Source: DASTPP01 sp035762175
GTDB taxonomy: Bacteria > Myxococcota_A > Polyangia > Polyangiales > Polyangiaceae
Reading direction: 5' to 3'
NCBI GenBank assembly: GCA_035762175.1
Contig: DASTPP010000111.1
Coordinates: 1-64,000 of the forward strand
DNA length: 64,000 bases
Shown here piece by piece: positions 1 through 8,502 of the stretch; the first letter of the stretch is position 1, and each line of letters opens with the position of its first letter. The position numbers and the translations under genes are program-made. Under the pieces are notes generated by a model, which had not been told where the DNA came from, searched no databases, and saw only the letters and a list, made by a program, of their open reading frames with translations.

Positions 1-1
1 C

Positions 2-2530
2 CCCCCCCCCGCCGGCGCCGCCCCCCCCGGCTCGGCCGCCCCAGGCGGCCCCCCGCCCGGCCCCGGCGGCCGCCCCCCGCCCACGCCCGCCGACGTCGAG
101 GTCAGCCCCCGCGCCCCTTCGCTGCCCGCCACCGAGGCCGAGCAGGCCCGCGGCGCCCCCATCATCGCCATCGAGGTCGCCGGCAACCGCCGCACGACCA
201 CCGACGAAATCGTCGCGTACTTGCACGAGCGCGTCGGCCAGCCCTTCAACCCCGAGACGCTCACCAAAGACGTGCGCGAACTGTGGGACTCGGGCTTCTT
301 CGACGACATCGAGGTCGACCTCACCCGGAGCGACCGCGGGGTCACCTTGCGCGTGCTCGTGCGCGAGCGGCCGACGATTCGCTCGGTCGCCTACAGCGGC
401 AACAGCGAGCTCGACGACGAGAAGCTCAACGAGGGCGTCGAGATCAAGGCCGGCAGCGTGCTCAGCTACCCCGCCATCCGGCGGGCGGTGCAGAAGATTC
501 GCGACCTGTACGCCGAGAAGGGCTATTTTCTCGCCGAGGTCACCTCCGAGGTTCAGCCCCAGCGCGACAACGAGGTCAAGCTCAAGTTCACCATCCGCGA
601 GAACGCCCAGCTGTCGGTGCGGCGGGTGACCATCATCGGCAACGACCACCTGCCCGAGGCCGAGATCCGCGAGGGCATGGTCACCGGCCAGCAGAGCTTC
701 TTCTCGTTCGGCTCGGGCGGCCCCTTCCGGCAAGACGGCTTCGACCGCGACATCTACTACATCCAGTCGCTCTACCTCGACCGCGGCTACCTCGCCGTCC
801 AGATCAACGCCCCCCGCGTGATGCTCACGCCCGACCGCTCGGGCATCGAGGTCACCATCGTCATCAACGAGGGGCCGCAGTTTCGCATCCGCACGCTGCG
901 AATTTTCGAGCGCGACGAGAACGGAAAAGAGGTCGAGCCGGTCGGCGGGCGGCGGCACCTGCGCGAGATGGTGCGGGCGCGGCCGGGCGACGTGTTCAAC
1001 CGCGCCGAGCTCGCGAAAGACCTCCAAGAGGTTCGCACGATGTACCGTGACGCGGGCTACGCCAGCGTCGAGGGCGAGCCGCAGACCGACGTCGACCCCG
1101 AGACGAACGAGGTCGACGTGCAGGTGCCCATGGTGCGCGGGCCGCCCGTGCACTTCGGGCGCATCGAGGTGCGCGGCAACACCAAGACGCGCGACAAGGT
1201 CATCCGCCGCGAGATGGAGGTGACCGAGGGCGAGCTCTTCAGCGAGACCAAGCTCGAGCGCTCGAAGAAGCGCATCATGGCCCTCGGCTACTTCGAGCGC
1301 GTCGACGTCAGCACCGAGCAGGGCGACGACCCGACCCAGCTCGGCGTCAACGTCGAGGTCACCGAGCGGCCCACCGGCACCTTCCAGGTGGGCGCCGGCT
1401 TCAGCTCGATCGAAAACTTCATCGCGACGGCGCAGGTGCAGCAGCTCAACCTGTTCGGCACCGGCCAGTCGCTCTCGGTGCAGGGCCAGGTCTCGGGCCT
1501 GCGCCAGCTCATCAATATAAGGTGGATCGAGCCCTACGTCTTCGACACGACCTTCTCGGCCGCGATCGATCTGTACGACCAGCTGCGCATCTTCAACGAC
1601 TTCAGCCAGAGAAGCCTCGGCGGCTCGCTCACCTTCGGCTACCCGATCGTGCACCCGCAGCTGCGCACCTCGGTCAGCTACACCCTGCAGCGCGACACCG
1701 TCAGCACCGGCAACGCCTCGACCTTCTTCGGCACCTCGAGCGCCGTCAGCGTCTTTCAGCGGCTGCCGCTCGCCAACCTCTTCAACGACGGCCTGACCTC
1801 GAGCATCCGGCCGGCCATCACCTACGACACGCGCGACAACCGCCTCTTCGCCACCAACGGCGTCTACCTGCAGGCCTCGGCCGAGTTCGCCTCGCCCACC
1901 TTTCTCGGCAGCGAGAACGAGTTCGTCCGCTACCGCGCGACGGGCAACTTCTACTACCCCATCTTCGGCGGCGTCGTGCTGAAGATGCGCAACGAGGCCG
2001 GCCTCGTCTCGAGCCCGCGCGCCGAGGGCGTGCCCATCTTCGCCCGCTTCTTTCTCGGCGGCATTCTCGACCTGCGCGGCTACCGCCTGCGCACCATCGG
2101 CCCGCGCCTGCCGCTCAACGCCACGCTCGACCCGAACTCGATTCCCATTCCGAACGGGGCGAACATCGGCGGCAACCTGATGTACTACCAGAACGTCGAG
2201 CTCGAGTTCCCCATCATCGAGAAGGTGGGCGTGCGCGGCGTCGTCTTCACCGACGCCGGCAACTCGTGGAACCTCGAAGATCTCTACTGCCGCGCCGCCG
2301 GCGGCGGCGAGATCAACGGCGTCTCGGGCGTCTTCGGCGGCAACCGCTACGCCGTCACCGACCCGTGCTTCAGCGCCAGCAGCTTCGGCCGGCTGCGCAC
2401 CTCGTGGGGCGTCGGCATCCGCTGGTTCTCGCCCCTCGGGCCCCTGCGCTTCGAGTGGGGCTTCCCCATCAAGCGGCTGCCCTACGAAGAGTCGAGCGTC
2501 TTCGAGTTCACCATCGGCAACTTCTTCTGA
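2..2530 (+). CDS. bamA: Outer membrane protein assembly factor BamA (Omp85), 5' end outside window
   Basis: This is the central outer-membrane insertase that folds beta-barrel proteins. The frame is open from base 2, so the true start lies upstream of the window; the first ATG-like start inside (TTG at 221) would cut the first POTRA domain in half. A Pro/Gly-rich stretch of about 45 residues is followed by the first POTRA domain (IIAIEVAGNRRTT), four further POTRA-like repeats up to about nt 1370, and a C-terminal 16-strand barrel ending in a hydrophobic-aromatic strand (FEFTIGNFF). The barrel contains the family motif RGYRLRTIGPR, the loop that plugs the barrel (VRGF-type). Domain order and length fit BamA better than TamA, which has three POTRAs. 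The only gene directly downstream is an unrelated hydrolase. Confidence 0.93.
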   Translation, partial: PPPAGAAPPGSAAPGGPPPGPGGRPPPTPADVEVSPRAPSLPATEAEQARGAPIIAIEVAGNRRTTTDEIVAYLHERVGQPFNPETLTKDVRELWDSGFFDDIEVDLTRSDRGVTLRVLVRERPTIRSVAYSGNSELDDEKLNEGVEIKAGSVLSYPAIRRAVQKIRDLYAEKGYFLAEVTSEVQPQRDNEVKLKFTIRENAQLSVRRVTIIGNDHLPEAEIREGMVTGQQSFFSFGSGGPFRQDGFDRDIYYIQSLYLDRGYLAVQINAPRVMLTPDRSGIEVTIVINEGPQFRIRTLRIFERDENGKEVEPVGGRRHLREMVRARPGDVFNRAELAKDLQEVRTMYRDAGYASVEGEPQTDVDPETNEVDVQVPMVRGPPVHFGRIEVRGNTKTRDKVIRREMEVTEGELFSETKLERSKKRIMALGYFERVDVSTEQGDDPTQLGVNVEVTERPTGTFQVGAGFSSIENFIATAQVQQLNLFGTGQSLSVQGQVSGLRQLINIRWIEPYVFDTTFSAAIDLYDQLRIFNDFSQRSLGGSLTFGYPIVHPQLRTSVSYTLQRDTVSTGNASTFFGTSSAVSVFQRLPLANLFNDGLTSSIRPAITYDTRDNRLFATNGVYLQASAEFASPTFLGSENEFVRYRATGNFYYPIFGGVVLKMRNEAGLVSSPRAEGVPIFARFFLGGILDLRGYRLRTIGPRLPLNATLDPNSIPIPNGANIGGNLMYYQNVELEFPIIEKVGVRGVVFTDAGNSWNLEDLYCRAAGGGEINGVSGVFGGNRYAVTDPCFSASSFGRLRTSWGVGIRWFSPLGPLRFEWGFPIKRLPYEESSVFEFTIGNFF

Positions 2531-2534
2531 CCCC

Positions 2535-2590
2535 AGGGGCGGCCGCGTGGCCAGGGGCGCGGCCGCGTGGCCAGGGGCGCGGCCGCGTGA
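2535..2590. repeat. Short tandem repeat downstream of bamA
   Basis: Just after the bamA stop a unit of about 20 bp (ggggcgcggccgcgtggcca) is present in nearly three copies. It lies in the 93-bp gap before the hydrolase gene and may overlap the bamA terminator or the next gene's leader. No function can be assigned. Confidence 0.7.
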
Positions 2591-2623
2591 ACCTTCGGCG
2601 CGCTGCGGGTCTCGACCTGGGCC

Positions 2624-4078
2624 ATGCGCAAATCGCAGCCGGACGAGCCCCTCGAGTCTCCCGTGCCGTTTCGGCCCGGGTCGAACGGCGAATTTTCGCC
2701 CTTGCCCCCCACGAAGGCCGACCGCCGGGCCGACGAGGCCTTCCGGCGCCTCGCCGACGAGAGCGCCCGCCGGCTCGGCGTCTCGCGCCGCGCCTTCGTG
2801 ACCTCGTCGTGCGGCACGGCGGCGGCCCTGCTCGTCATCAACCAGACCTACGGCTGCGGCGGGGGCGGCTCGTACAACGTGGCCCCCGCCGACGCGCTCG
2901 AGCCGGGCGCCGCGTGCGCGAAGCTGCAGGGCGACGAGTTCGTCTTCGACGTGCAGACGCACCACGTCGACCTCGGGCGCGACTGGGCCGCGAAGAACCT
3001 GCTCGCCGGGCCCCTCGCCGGCGACCGGCAGGGCGGCTGCGGCGAGGCCACGCGCCTCGCGTGCTGGTCGGCCGAGCACTTCGTGCGCGAGATCTTCGTC
3101 AAGAGCGACACCGACGTCGCCTGCCTGACGCTCCTGCCCGGCCCCACCCCCGACGCCCGCCCCCTGCTCGACGCCGAGGCCGCCGCCACGCGCGAGCTCG
3201 TCGACCGCCTCGCCCGCTCGCCCCGCCTCATCATTCACGGCATGGTCAGCCCCGAACTGGGCCCGGCGCAGCTCGACGACATGCAGCGCATGAAAGAGTC
3301 GTCGAAGATCGCCGCCTGGAAGGTCTACACCCAGTTCGGCGGTTGGCGCCTCGACGACCCGAAGGTGGGCCTGCCGTTTCTCGAGCGGGCGCGCGCGCTC
3401 GGCGTGCGCATCGTCTGCGCCCACAAGGGCCTCACCTTCCCCGCGTCGGTGGGGGCCGAGCGCTTCTCGTCGCCCGACGACTTCGGCCCGGCGGCCAAGG
3501 CCTTCCCCGACCTCGCCTTTCTCGCGTACCACGCGGGCTACGAGGCCGGGCAGCCCGAGGGCCCCTACGACCCCGCCGGCGGCGGCATCGACCGGCTCAT
3601 CAAGTCGGTGCAGGCCGCCGGCCTCGGCCCCGGCTCGAACGTCTACGCCGAGCTCGGCTCGACCTTTCGCCTCTTGATGACCCGCCCCGCCGACGCCGCG
3701 CACGCGCTCGGCAAGCTGCTCAAGTACCTCGGCCCCGACAACGTCCTCTGGGGCACCGACTCGCTCTGGTATGGCACCCCGCAGCCGCAGCTCGAGGCCT
3801 TCCGCGCCTTCGAGATACCCCCCGAGCTGCAAGAGAAGCACGGCTACCCCGCGCTGACGCCCGCCCTCAAGGCGAAGATCATGGGCCTGAACGGCGCCAA
3901 GGTGTACGGCGTCGACCCGCACGCCACCCGCTGCGCCATCACCGAAGACGCCCTCGCGAAGCGCAAGGCCGAGCACGACGCCGCGCCCGAGCCCCGCATG
4001 CGGCCCGCCGGGCCCTCGACGAGGCGCGAGTTTCTCGCGCACTTCCGGGCGCACCACGGGGCCGGCGCCCCGCACTGA
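2624..4078 (+). CDS. Amidohydrolase-2 family metal-dependent hydrolase with internal Tat-type signal
   Basis: A 484-residue protein with an amidohydrolase (TIM-barrel, PF04909-like) domain. Residues 54-78 read VSRRAFV followed by a hydrophobic run and Cys78, resembling a twin-arginine lipoprotein signal that starts unusually far in. If so, the mature enzyme is exported folded. The first metal site is probably QTHHVD near residue 109, where most relatives have HxH. The strand containing CAHKGL is near 266, HAGYE near 304, and the conserved late Asp is in WGTDSLWYG near 376. The substrate is unknown; the family includes decarboxylases and lactonases. ATG 2624 is chosen because the coding signal starts there, but no strong ribosome site is visible. 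The C-terminal 60 residues are charged and may be a tail. Confidence 0.8.
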   Translation: MRKSQPDEPLESPVPFRPGSNGEFSPLPPTKADRRADEAFRRLADESARRLGVSRRAFVTSSCGTAAALLVINQTYGCGGGGSYNVAPADALEPGAACAKLQGDEFVFDVQTHHVDLGRDWAAKNLLAGPLAGDRQGGCGEATRLACWSAEHFVREIFVKSDTDVACLTLLPGPTPDARPLLDAEAAATRELVDRLARSPRLIIHGMVSPELGPAQLDDMQRMKESSKIAAWKVYTQFGGWRLDDPKVGLPFLERARALGVRIVCAHKGLTFPASVGAERFSSPDDFGPAAKAFPDLAFLAYHAGYEAGQPEGPYDPAGGGIDRLIKSVQAAGLGPGSNVYAELGSTFRLLMTRPADAAHALGKLLKYLGPDNVLWGTDSLWYGTPQPQLEAFRAFEIPPELQEKHGYPALTPALKAKIMGLNGAKVYGVDPHATRCAITEDALAKRKAEHDAAPEPRMRPAGPSTRREFLAHFRAHHGAGAPH

Positions 4079-4101
4079 ACGAAGGACGGGGCCCCGGGTA
4101 A

Positions 4102-4167
4102 CCCGCGGGAAACGGCGCGCAAAGCCCTGCCGCAGGCAGGGCTCCCGCGGCGCGAGCCGCGGACGCG
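4102..4167. repeat. Partial copy of the dispersed hairpin element
   Basis: This 66-bp stretch matches the inner left part of the complete elements at 22813 and 31625: an aaacggcgcgcaaag lead-in, the hairpin AGCCCTGCC/GGCAGGGCT, then ctcccgcgg and a Ccg-rich end. The hairpin loop here is gca instead of gga. The terminal hairpins of the complete copies are absent, so this is a truncated or internal-only copy sitting between two convergent genes. Confidence 0.75.
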
Positions 4168-4178
4168 CGCGCTGCGCG

Positions 4179-5513
4179 TCACCGGCGCGCGCCGGCTCGA
4201 TTTCCGGGCGGCGCCCGCCGGCGCCATCGCGCCCCCCCAGTCCGGTCCAGCGCGTAGGCGATCCCGTCCCGCAGGCTGCCGTGGACGACGATGTCGCCGA
4301 GAACCGCGCCCAGGTGCACGAGCGCCCGCGCGACCTCGGGGCGAATGCCGGTGAGCACCACCTCCGCGCCGAGCAGCTTGACCGCCTGGGAGGCGCGCAC
4401 GAGCGCGTCCGCGACCTTCGTGTCCACGACCTGCACGCCGGTCACGTCGATGATCACGGTGTCCGCGCGGTGCGCCGCCACGCCGTCGAGGAGCACCTCC
4501 ATGAGCTGCTGCGCTCGCTGCGCGTCGATCGCGCCGATGAGCGGCATGACGACCGCGTCGTCGGCGATCGGGATGAGCGGCGTGGAGAGCTCGCGCAGCG
4601 CGAGCCGCTGCGCCTCGATGACGCGCGCCTGCAAGGCGGCGCGCTCTTCCTCGGCGCGCTTCCGCTCGGTGATGTCGGTGGAGATCCCGCCGAGGCCGGC
4701 GAGCTCCCCGCGGTCGTCGTTGAGCGGGAACCTGATGGACAAGAAGGTGCGCAGCTCGTTATCGATGCGGACCGTCTCCTCCTCGGCGACCGGCCGCCCG
4801 GTCTCGAGCACCACGCGGTCGCTCTTCCGGAAGCTCGCGGCGACTTCGGGGCTGAACACCTCTTGCGCGGTCTTCCCGAGGATCCGATCGCGCTCCATGT
4901 TCACGAACGCCGCGTGATTGTCGTTGACGAGCACGAACCTCCCCTCAAGATCGCGGATGTGGATGATCGCCGGCGAGTGGTCGAGGAGCGCGGTGAGCAG
5001 CGACTGGCTGCGCCGGAGCTCGTCCTCCGCGTCCCTCCGACGGGTGATGTCCGTGAGCGTGCCCGCCATGCGCAGCGGCTTGCCGCGCTCGTCGCGGACG
5101 ACCTTGCCGCGGCTCACGATCCAGCGCCACTTGCCCGATTTGTGGAGGATACGATACTCGATCTCGTACGTCGCCCTGCGCCCGGCGAAGTAGTCCTCCA
5201 GCGCCTGGTTCACGCGTGGGGCGTCGTCGGGGTGCACGAGCCGTACCCAAGAGTCGACGTTGCCGGGCAGCTCGCCCACCTCGCAGCCGACGAGCCGATA
5301 CCAGCTCGGGCTCAGGTACGACTCTCCGGTCGCCAGGTCCCAGTCCCACCCGCCGTCGTCGCTGCCCTCGTGCATCAGGCGAAACCGCTGCTCGCTTTCC
5401 CGCAGCGCCTTCTCGCGCTGCTCGGACGCGGCGAGCGCCTCCGAGAGCTCCGCAATTCGCCGCCGCAGCTCGGGGATCTCCGTCGCATCCCCAGACTCCG
5501 CTGTTTCGCCCAT
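4179..5513 (-). CDS. PAS-PAS-STAS sensor (RsbR-like)
   Basis: A 444-residue soluble sensor. A short coiled coil (about 12-45) is followed by PAS domain 1 (about 42-155, with HPDD and the PAC strand GTLTDITRRRDAE), PAS domain 2 (about 165-285, IHIRDLEGRF and GGISTDITERKRAE) and a STAS domain (about 315-425, VIIDVTGVQVVDTKVAD). In RsbR-type proteins the Ser/Thr after this strand is the phospho-acceptor; here VDTKVAD supplies Thr. PAS domains would bind a ligand or cofactor and pass the signal to STAS, which in stressosomes controls an anti-sigma kinase. No kinase or phosphatase partner lies next to it. The gene stands alone, convergent with the amidohydrolase. Start ATG 5513 gives a full N-terminus. 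Confidence 0.88.
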   Translation of the reverse strand: MGETAESGDATEIPELRRRIAELSEALAASEQREKALRESEQRFRLMHEGSDDGGWDWDLATGESYLSPSWYRLVGCEVGELPGNVDSWVRLVHPDDAPRVNQALEDYFAGRRATYEIEYRILHKSGKWRWIVSRGKVVRDERGKPLRMAGTLTDITRRRDAEDELRRSQSLLTALLDHSPAIIHIRDLEGRFVLVNDNHAAFVNMERDRILGKTAQEVFSPEVAASFRKSDRVVLETGRPVAEEETVRIDNELRTFLSIRFPLNDDRGELAGLGGISTDITERKRAEEERAALQARVIEAQRLALRELSTPLIPIADDAVVMPLIGAIDAQRAQQLMEVLLDGVAAHRADTVIIDVTGVQVVDTKVADALVRASQAVKLLGAEVVLTGIRPEVARALVHLGAVLGDIVVHGSLRDGIAYALDRTGGARWRRRAPPGNRAGARR

Positions 5514-5840
5514 TCGCTACTCCTCATTGTCGAGCCGGTCAGGAGCAGCGACAATCATCACAACGCTCCCAACGATGACATGTAAGCCGGCTCTCGGCGC
5601 ACTGCGCAGGTCGATGCTCGGAGCGAAGGTACCGAAGCGGACCCGAAATAGTAAAGCCGGAAGGGGGAGCCGGTGCGGCTGGTGCGCGCGGTCGGCTTCG
5701 CGCAACGCGTCATCGCGCGCTAGCGTGCGGCCGCGCTCAAGCGGACCTCCGAGCGGCCGCGGCTCGCGGCGAGGGCGCCCGGCCCAAACGGCGGCCGGGC
5801 TTTGCTCTCCGTACGAGCGGGTTCCTCACGTGCCCCGGAC
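5514..5840. other. Intergenic region, promoter side of the PAS-STAS gene
   Basis: No coding signal is visible on either strand. The first 150 bp are less GC-rich than the surroundings (for example caatcatcacaacg and gaaatagtaaag) and probably carry the promoter of the leftward sensor gene. No clear -35/-10 pair can be fixed by eye. Confidence 0.5.
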
Positions 5841-5935
5841 GGATGAGCTTTGCGAATTTGCTCGGGTGGCCCTCCCCAGGCAAGGCCCGGGCAGACGAGC
5901 CGGCCACCACCCGAACAGGTTCGCAAAGGTCATCC
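5841..5935. repeat. Long imperfect inverted repeat (29-nt arms)
   Basis: The left arm 5841-5869 (ggatgagctttgcgaa...) pairs with the right arm 5907-5935, with 25 of 29 positions complementary and a 37-nt spacer. The spacer itself contains gcccgggc. Mismatches are mostly transitions. The structure lies in a gene-free stretch upstream of the Cys-module lipoprotein. It could be a small non-autonomous mobile element, a protein-binding site or a structured leader. Confidence 0.75.
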
Positions 5936-6012
5936 GCCAGGGGCGGCCCGCGGGGCCCCCGCCGCCGCTCGACACTCTAGGGGCGCTGGGCCCGTAATGG
6001 TATGCGGCCCCG

Positions 6013-7518
6013 ATGCGATCGGCGGTGCTGAGTGCGCTCCCCTCTTTGCTGATTGCCGGCGCGGTGTTCGGCGCGTGCGTCCGCCGTAGCGAGGTCTGCA
6101 CCGGCGGCGCCGTGCCGGCCGGGGGCGGCTGCATGTGCCCCGAGGGCACCGCCTGGGACGGCGACGTCTGCGCCGCGACCGCCGTCGACCCGGGCGCCCC
6201 GCCGCCGGGCCCCGACCCGGGCGGGACGACGGCCGGGGGCGGCGCCGAGTACTACTGCGAGGGCGGCGCGGTGGTGCGGGGCGAAGAGTGCGTCTGCGAG
6301 GGCAGCTACTGGGACGGCCAGCAGTGCGCGACCTGCCCGGGCGGCTCGGTCGCCCAGGGCAACGGCTGCGTCTGCCCGAGCCAGACCTCGTGGGACGGCT
6401 CCCGCTGCGCGGCCGTCGCGGTCTCGCCCGGCACGTCGCCGCCGCCCCAACCCATCGTCGTCGTCGTGCGCGCGCAGACCAACATCACGATCATCAACCG
6501 GCCCCGCCGCCGCGACCGCCCGACCGCGCAGCGCCCGCCGCCGCCGCCGGCGCCGCTGCCTATCACGTATGCCGAATGCAAGGGCGGCATGGTCCGCACC
6601 GGCACCACCTGCGCCTGCCCGTCCGGCACCGCCTGGGAGGGTGACCGCTGCCTCGTGCCCTGCCACCCGACGCAGCGACGCAAGGGCGATTCGTGCGTCT
6701 GCCCGCCCGACACCCGCTGGGATGGCAACCGCTGCGAGCTCTGGCAAGAGTGCCGCGGCGGCCAGGTTCGCCTCGGCGCGACCTGCCTTTGTCCCGCCGA
6801 CACGAAATGGGACGGCAACCGCTGCTTGCCCACCCCCGGCCCGCGCCCGCGTCCGATGATCGAGCCGCCGCCGCCCGTGCCGCCGCCACCGCCCGTGCCG
6901 CCGCCCGTGCCGCCGCCCGTGCCGCCGCCGCCGAAGCCGACCTCCGCACCGCCACCCCCGCCGCCCCCGGCGCCCCCGCCGCCCACGGTCACGCCGACGG
7001 TCACGCCGCCCCCGCGGCCGACCTCCGTGCCCCCTCCGCCGCCCCCGCCGCCTCCGACCCGGCCGCCCCCTCCGCCGCCGACGACCACGGCGCCGCCCCC
7101 GCCGACCACGACGCCTCCGCCCCTGCCGCCGCCGAAGCCGACGATCACCCCGCCTCCGCCGCCGCCTCCGCCGCCCCCTTCGCTCCCGCCGCCGAAGCCG
7201 ACGATCACCCCTCCGCCGCCCCCGCCGCGCCCGACGGTTCCGCCGCCGCCGCCGCCACCGCCACCGCCGCCGATCACGCGGCCCCCGCCGCCTCCGCCGC
7301 CCCCACCGCCAATTACGCGGCCACCTCCGCCGCCGCCGCCCCCTCCGCCGCCTCCGCGGCCGACGGCAGTGCCCCCGCCGCCCCCGCTGCCCCCGCCGCC
7401 CCGGCCGATCACGGGGCCGCCGCCGCCTCCGCCGCCTCCGCCGCCGCCCCGGCCTTCGCAGCCGCCTCCGCCGCCGCCCCCGCCGCCGCCGACGAAGGCG
7501 GGCGGCGGAAAGCGCTGA
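6013..7518 (+). CDS. Secreted Cys-module protein with long poly-proline tail (putative lipoprotein)
   Basis: A 501-residue protein of unknown function. Residues 1-22 form a signal peptide ending VFGAC, a plausible but imperfect lipobox. The mature part has six repeated modules of the type CxCP..T.WDG..C (for example CVCPPDTRWDGNRC and CLCPADTKWDGNRC), which resemble small disulfide-bonded EGF-like folds, between about 38 and 275. From about residue 285 to the end it is almost only Pro, with short PT, TITPP and ITRPP breaks, likely a stiff wall- or surface-spanning rod. Cys-rich modules plus a Pro rod suggest a surface protein. The tail DNA is low in complexity and expands on both strands into false frames. 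Confidence 0.75.
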   Translation: MRSAVLSALPSLLIAGAVFGACVRRSEVCTGGAVPAGGGCMCPEGTAWDGDVCAATAVDPGAPPPGPDPGGTTAGGGAEYYCEGGAVVRGEECVCEGSYWDGQQCATCPGGSVAQGNGCVCPSQTSWDGSRCAAVAVSPGTSPPPQPIVVVVRAQTNITIINRPRRRDRPTAQRPPPPPAPLPITYAECKGGMVRTGTTCACPSGTAWEGDRCLVPCHPTQRRKGDSCVCPPDTRWDGNRCELWQECRGGQVRLGATCLCPADTKWDGNRCLPTPGPRPRPMIEPPPPVPPPPPVPPPVPPPVPPPPKPTSAPPPPPPPAPPPPTVTPTVTPPPRPTSVPPPPPPPPPTRPPPPPPTTTAPPPPTTTPPPLPPPKPTITPPPPPPPPPPSLPPPKPTITPPPPPPRPTVPPPPPPPPPPPITRPPPPPPPPPPITRPPPPPPPPPPPPRPTAVPPPPPLPPPPRPITGPPPPPPPPPPPRPSQPPPPPPPPPPTKAGGGKR

Positions 7519-7561
7519 CCGACAAGGTCGCGGGGCGAGCGGCGGGAAGCACCGAGCGACG

Positions 7562-7850
7562 AAGTCCTGAGGACTCCGTCCGGGTCGGTTACCGACCTGG
7601 GGCAAGTCCTGAGGACTTCGTCCGGGTCGGTTACCGACCTGAGGCAAGTCCTGAGGACTTCGTCTGGGTCGGTCACCGACCTGAGGCAAGTCCTGAGGAC
7701 TTCGTTCGGGGCGGCTACTGACCCCAAGAGCAGTCCTGAGGACTTCGTTTGGGTCGATCCCCGACCTGAGGCAGGTTCTCAGGACTTCGTTCGGGTCGAT
7801 CCCCGACCTGAGGCAAGTTCTCAGGACTTCGTTCGGGTCGGTCGCCCCCG
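7562..7850. repeat. 42-bp minisatellite array (seven units)
   Basis: Units start at about 7562, 7604, 7646, 7688, 7731, 7773 and 7815, so the period is 42 bp with one 43 and one 42/41 step. Each unit holds two short palindromes, AGTCCTGAGGACT and GGTCGGTTACCGACC (or GGTCGATCCCCGACC), spaced about 14 bp apart. The last units have drifted (gttctcagg). Since 42 is divisible by three, the minus strand stays open and gives a false 14-residue repeat protein. It directly follows the stop of the poly-proline gene. Confidence 0.9.
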
Positions 7851-8210
7851 AAACGAGAGCTCGCCAGGGGGGCGCCTCGCCCGGGCGGTGTCTTCGTTCG
7901 GGTCGATCGGGGCCGAAAGGGGCCGCGGCCGACAAAATCGGACGCCGGCCGAAACCGGCCGGGGCGGGCGCCGTACCAGCCAGCGAGACGCGGGCGGCGG
8001 TGGCCGGTCAGGTGCTCAGGGCCGCCTGCTTATGGTCGCACTGGCGCCCCCGCCTGCGTCTTTTTCGGGCGGGCGAGGGGGCGAGGCGACGTGCGTGCCG
8101 GCGGGCGGAACCCGCCGCCGGCCGAGCGCGCCCCGCCGCCCCGGCGGCCTGCGCCCCCCCCCGGTTTGCCAACAGCCATCATTTCATTCACCACAAGGGA
8201 ACGAACGAAC
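7851..8210. other. Gene-free leader region before the bufferin operon
   Basis: Decayed remnants of the 42-bp unit (cttcgttcgggtcg) continue to about 7910. After that no coding signal or clear promoter is seen. The last 50 bp (catcatttcattcaccacaa) are AT-rich for this genome and are probably the promoter/leader of bufA. A purine-rich aaggga about 11 nt before ATG 8211 is the likely ribosome site. Confidence 0.5.
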
Positions 8211-8486
8211 ATGACCTCGATGCTTCTTGCCGCCGCGATTTCGGGCATTCTCTCGGGCTCGGCCGACGACGCGGCGGGCGTGCGCGCCGCGGGCGCCGGC
8301 CCGACGAACGACGCGACGCCCCTCGAGGGCGCGGGCGACGACAAGCACGCCTGCAAGGGCAAGAACGCGTGCAAGGGCAAGGGCGGCTGCAAGACCGACA
8401 AGAACGCGTGCAAGGGCCAGAACGAGTGCGCGGGCAAGGGCGGCTGCCGCACCGACGGCAGCGGCGACATGGGCGGCCGGAAGTTA
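8211..8486 (+). CDS. bufA: BufA-type bufferin precursor peptide (DUF692-associated Cys-rich RiPP); ends at TTA
   Basis: A 91-residue precursor. Residues 1-29 look like a Sec signal peptide (MTSMLLAAAISGILSG). The core has six Cys at 48, 54, 60, 67, 73 and 79 in the repeated pattern ACKGKNACKGKGGC, typical of precursors next to DUF692 enzymes. In characterised bufferins the partner enzymes convert Cys into heterocycles that bind copper in the periplasm. bufB starts 17 nt after this end and bufC overlaps bufB, giving one operon. In the standard code the frame continues through a TTA codon (8484-8486) to a TGA at 8582, adding a 31-residue Arg/Pro/Ala-rich tail and an 80-nt overlap with bufB. I place the end at TTA, as in three other genes here; the standard-code alternative is 8211-8582. 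Confidence 0.8.
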
Positions 8487-8502
8487 GCGACGCGCGCCCG
8501 CC

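Noticed and set aside
6306..7727. Gly-rich protein on the minus strand opposite the poly-proline gene
   Set aside because: It is the antisense of poly-proline codons; the plus strand has the signal peptide and Cys modules.
7562..7850. CRISPR-like array
   Set aside because: The units are continuous 42-bp repeats without unique spacers, and no cas gene is present.
7528..7935. Minus-strand repeat protein (14-residue EVLRTCLRSVTDP units)
   Set aside because: The frame is open only because the 42-bp period is divisible by three. It lacks a start region, a ribosome site and a protein-like body, and drifts with the DNA repeat.
8481..8490. Ribosomal frameshift at AAGTTAG explaining the bufA and His-rich lipoprotein ends
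   Set aside because: Skipping one T would give AAG-TAG in two genes, but the other two cases (CGG-TTA-GCC and GAG-TTA-TCC) would not reach an immediate stop. TTA as stop explains all four.
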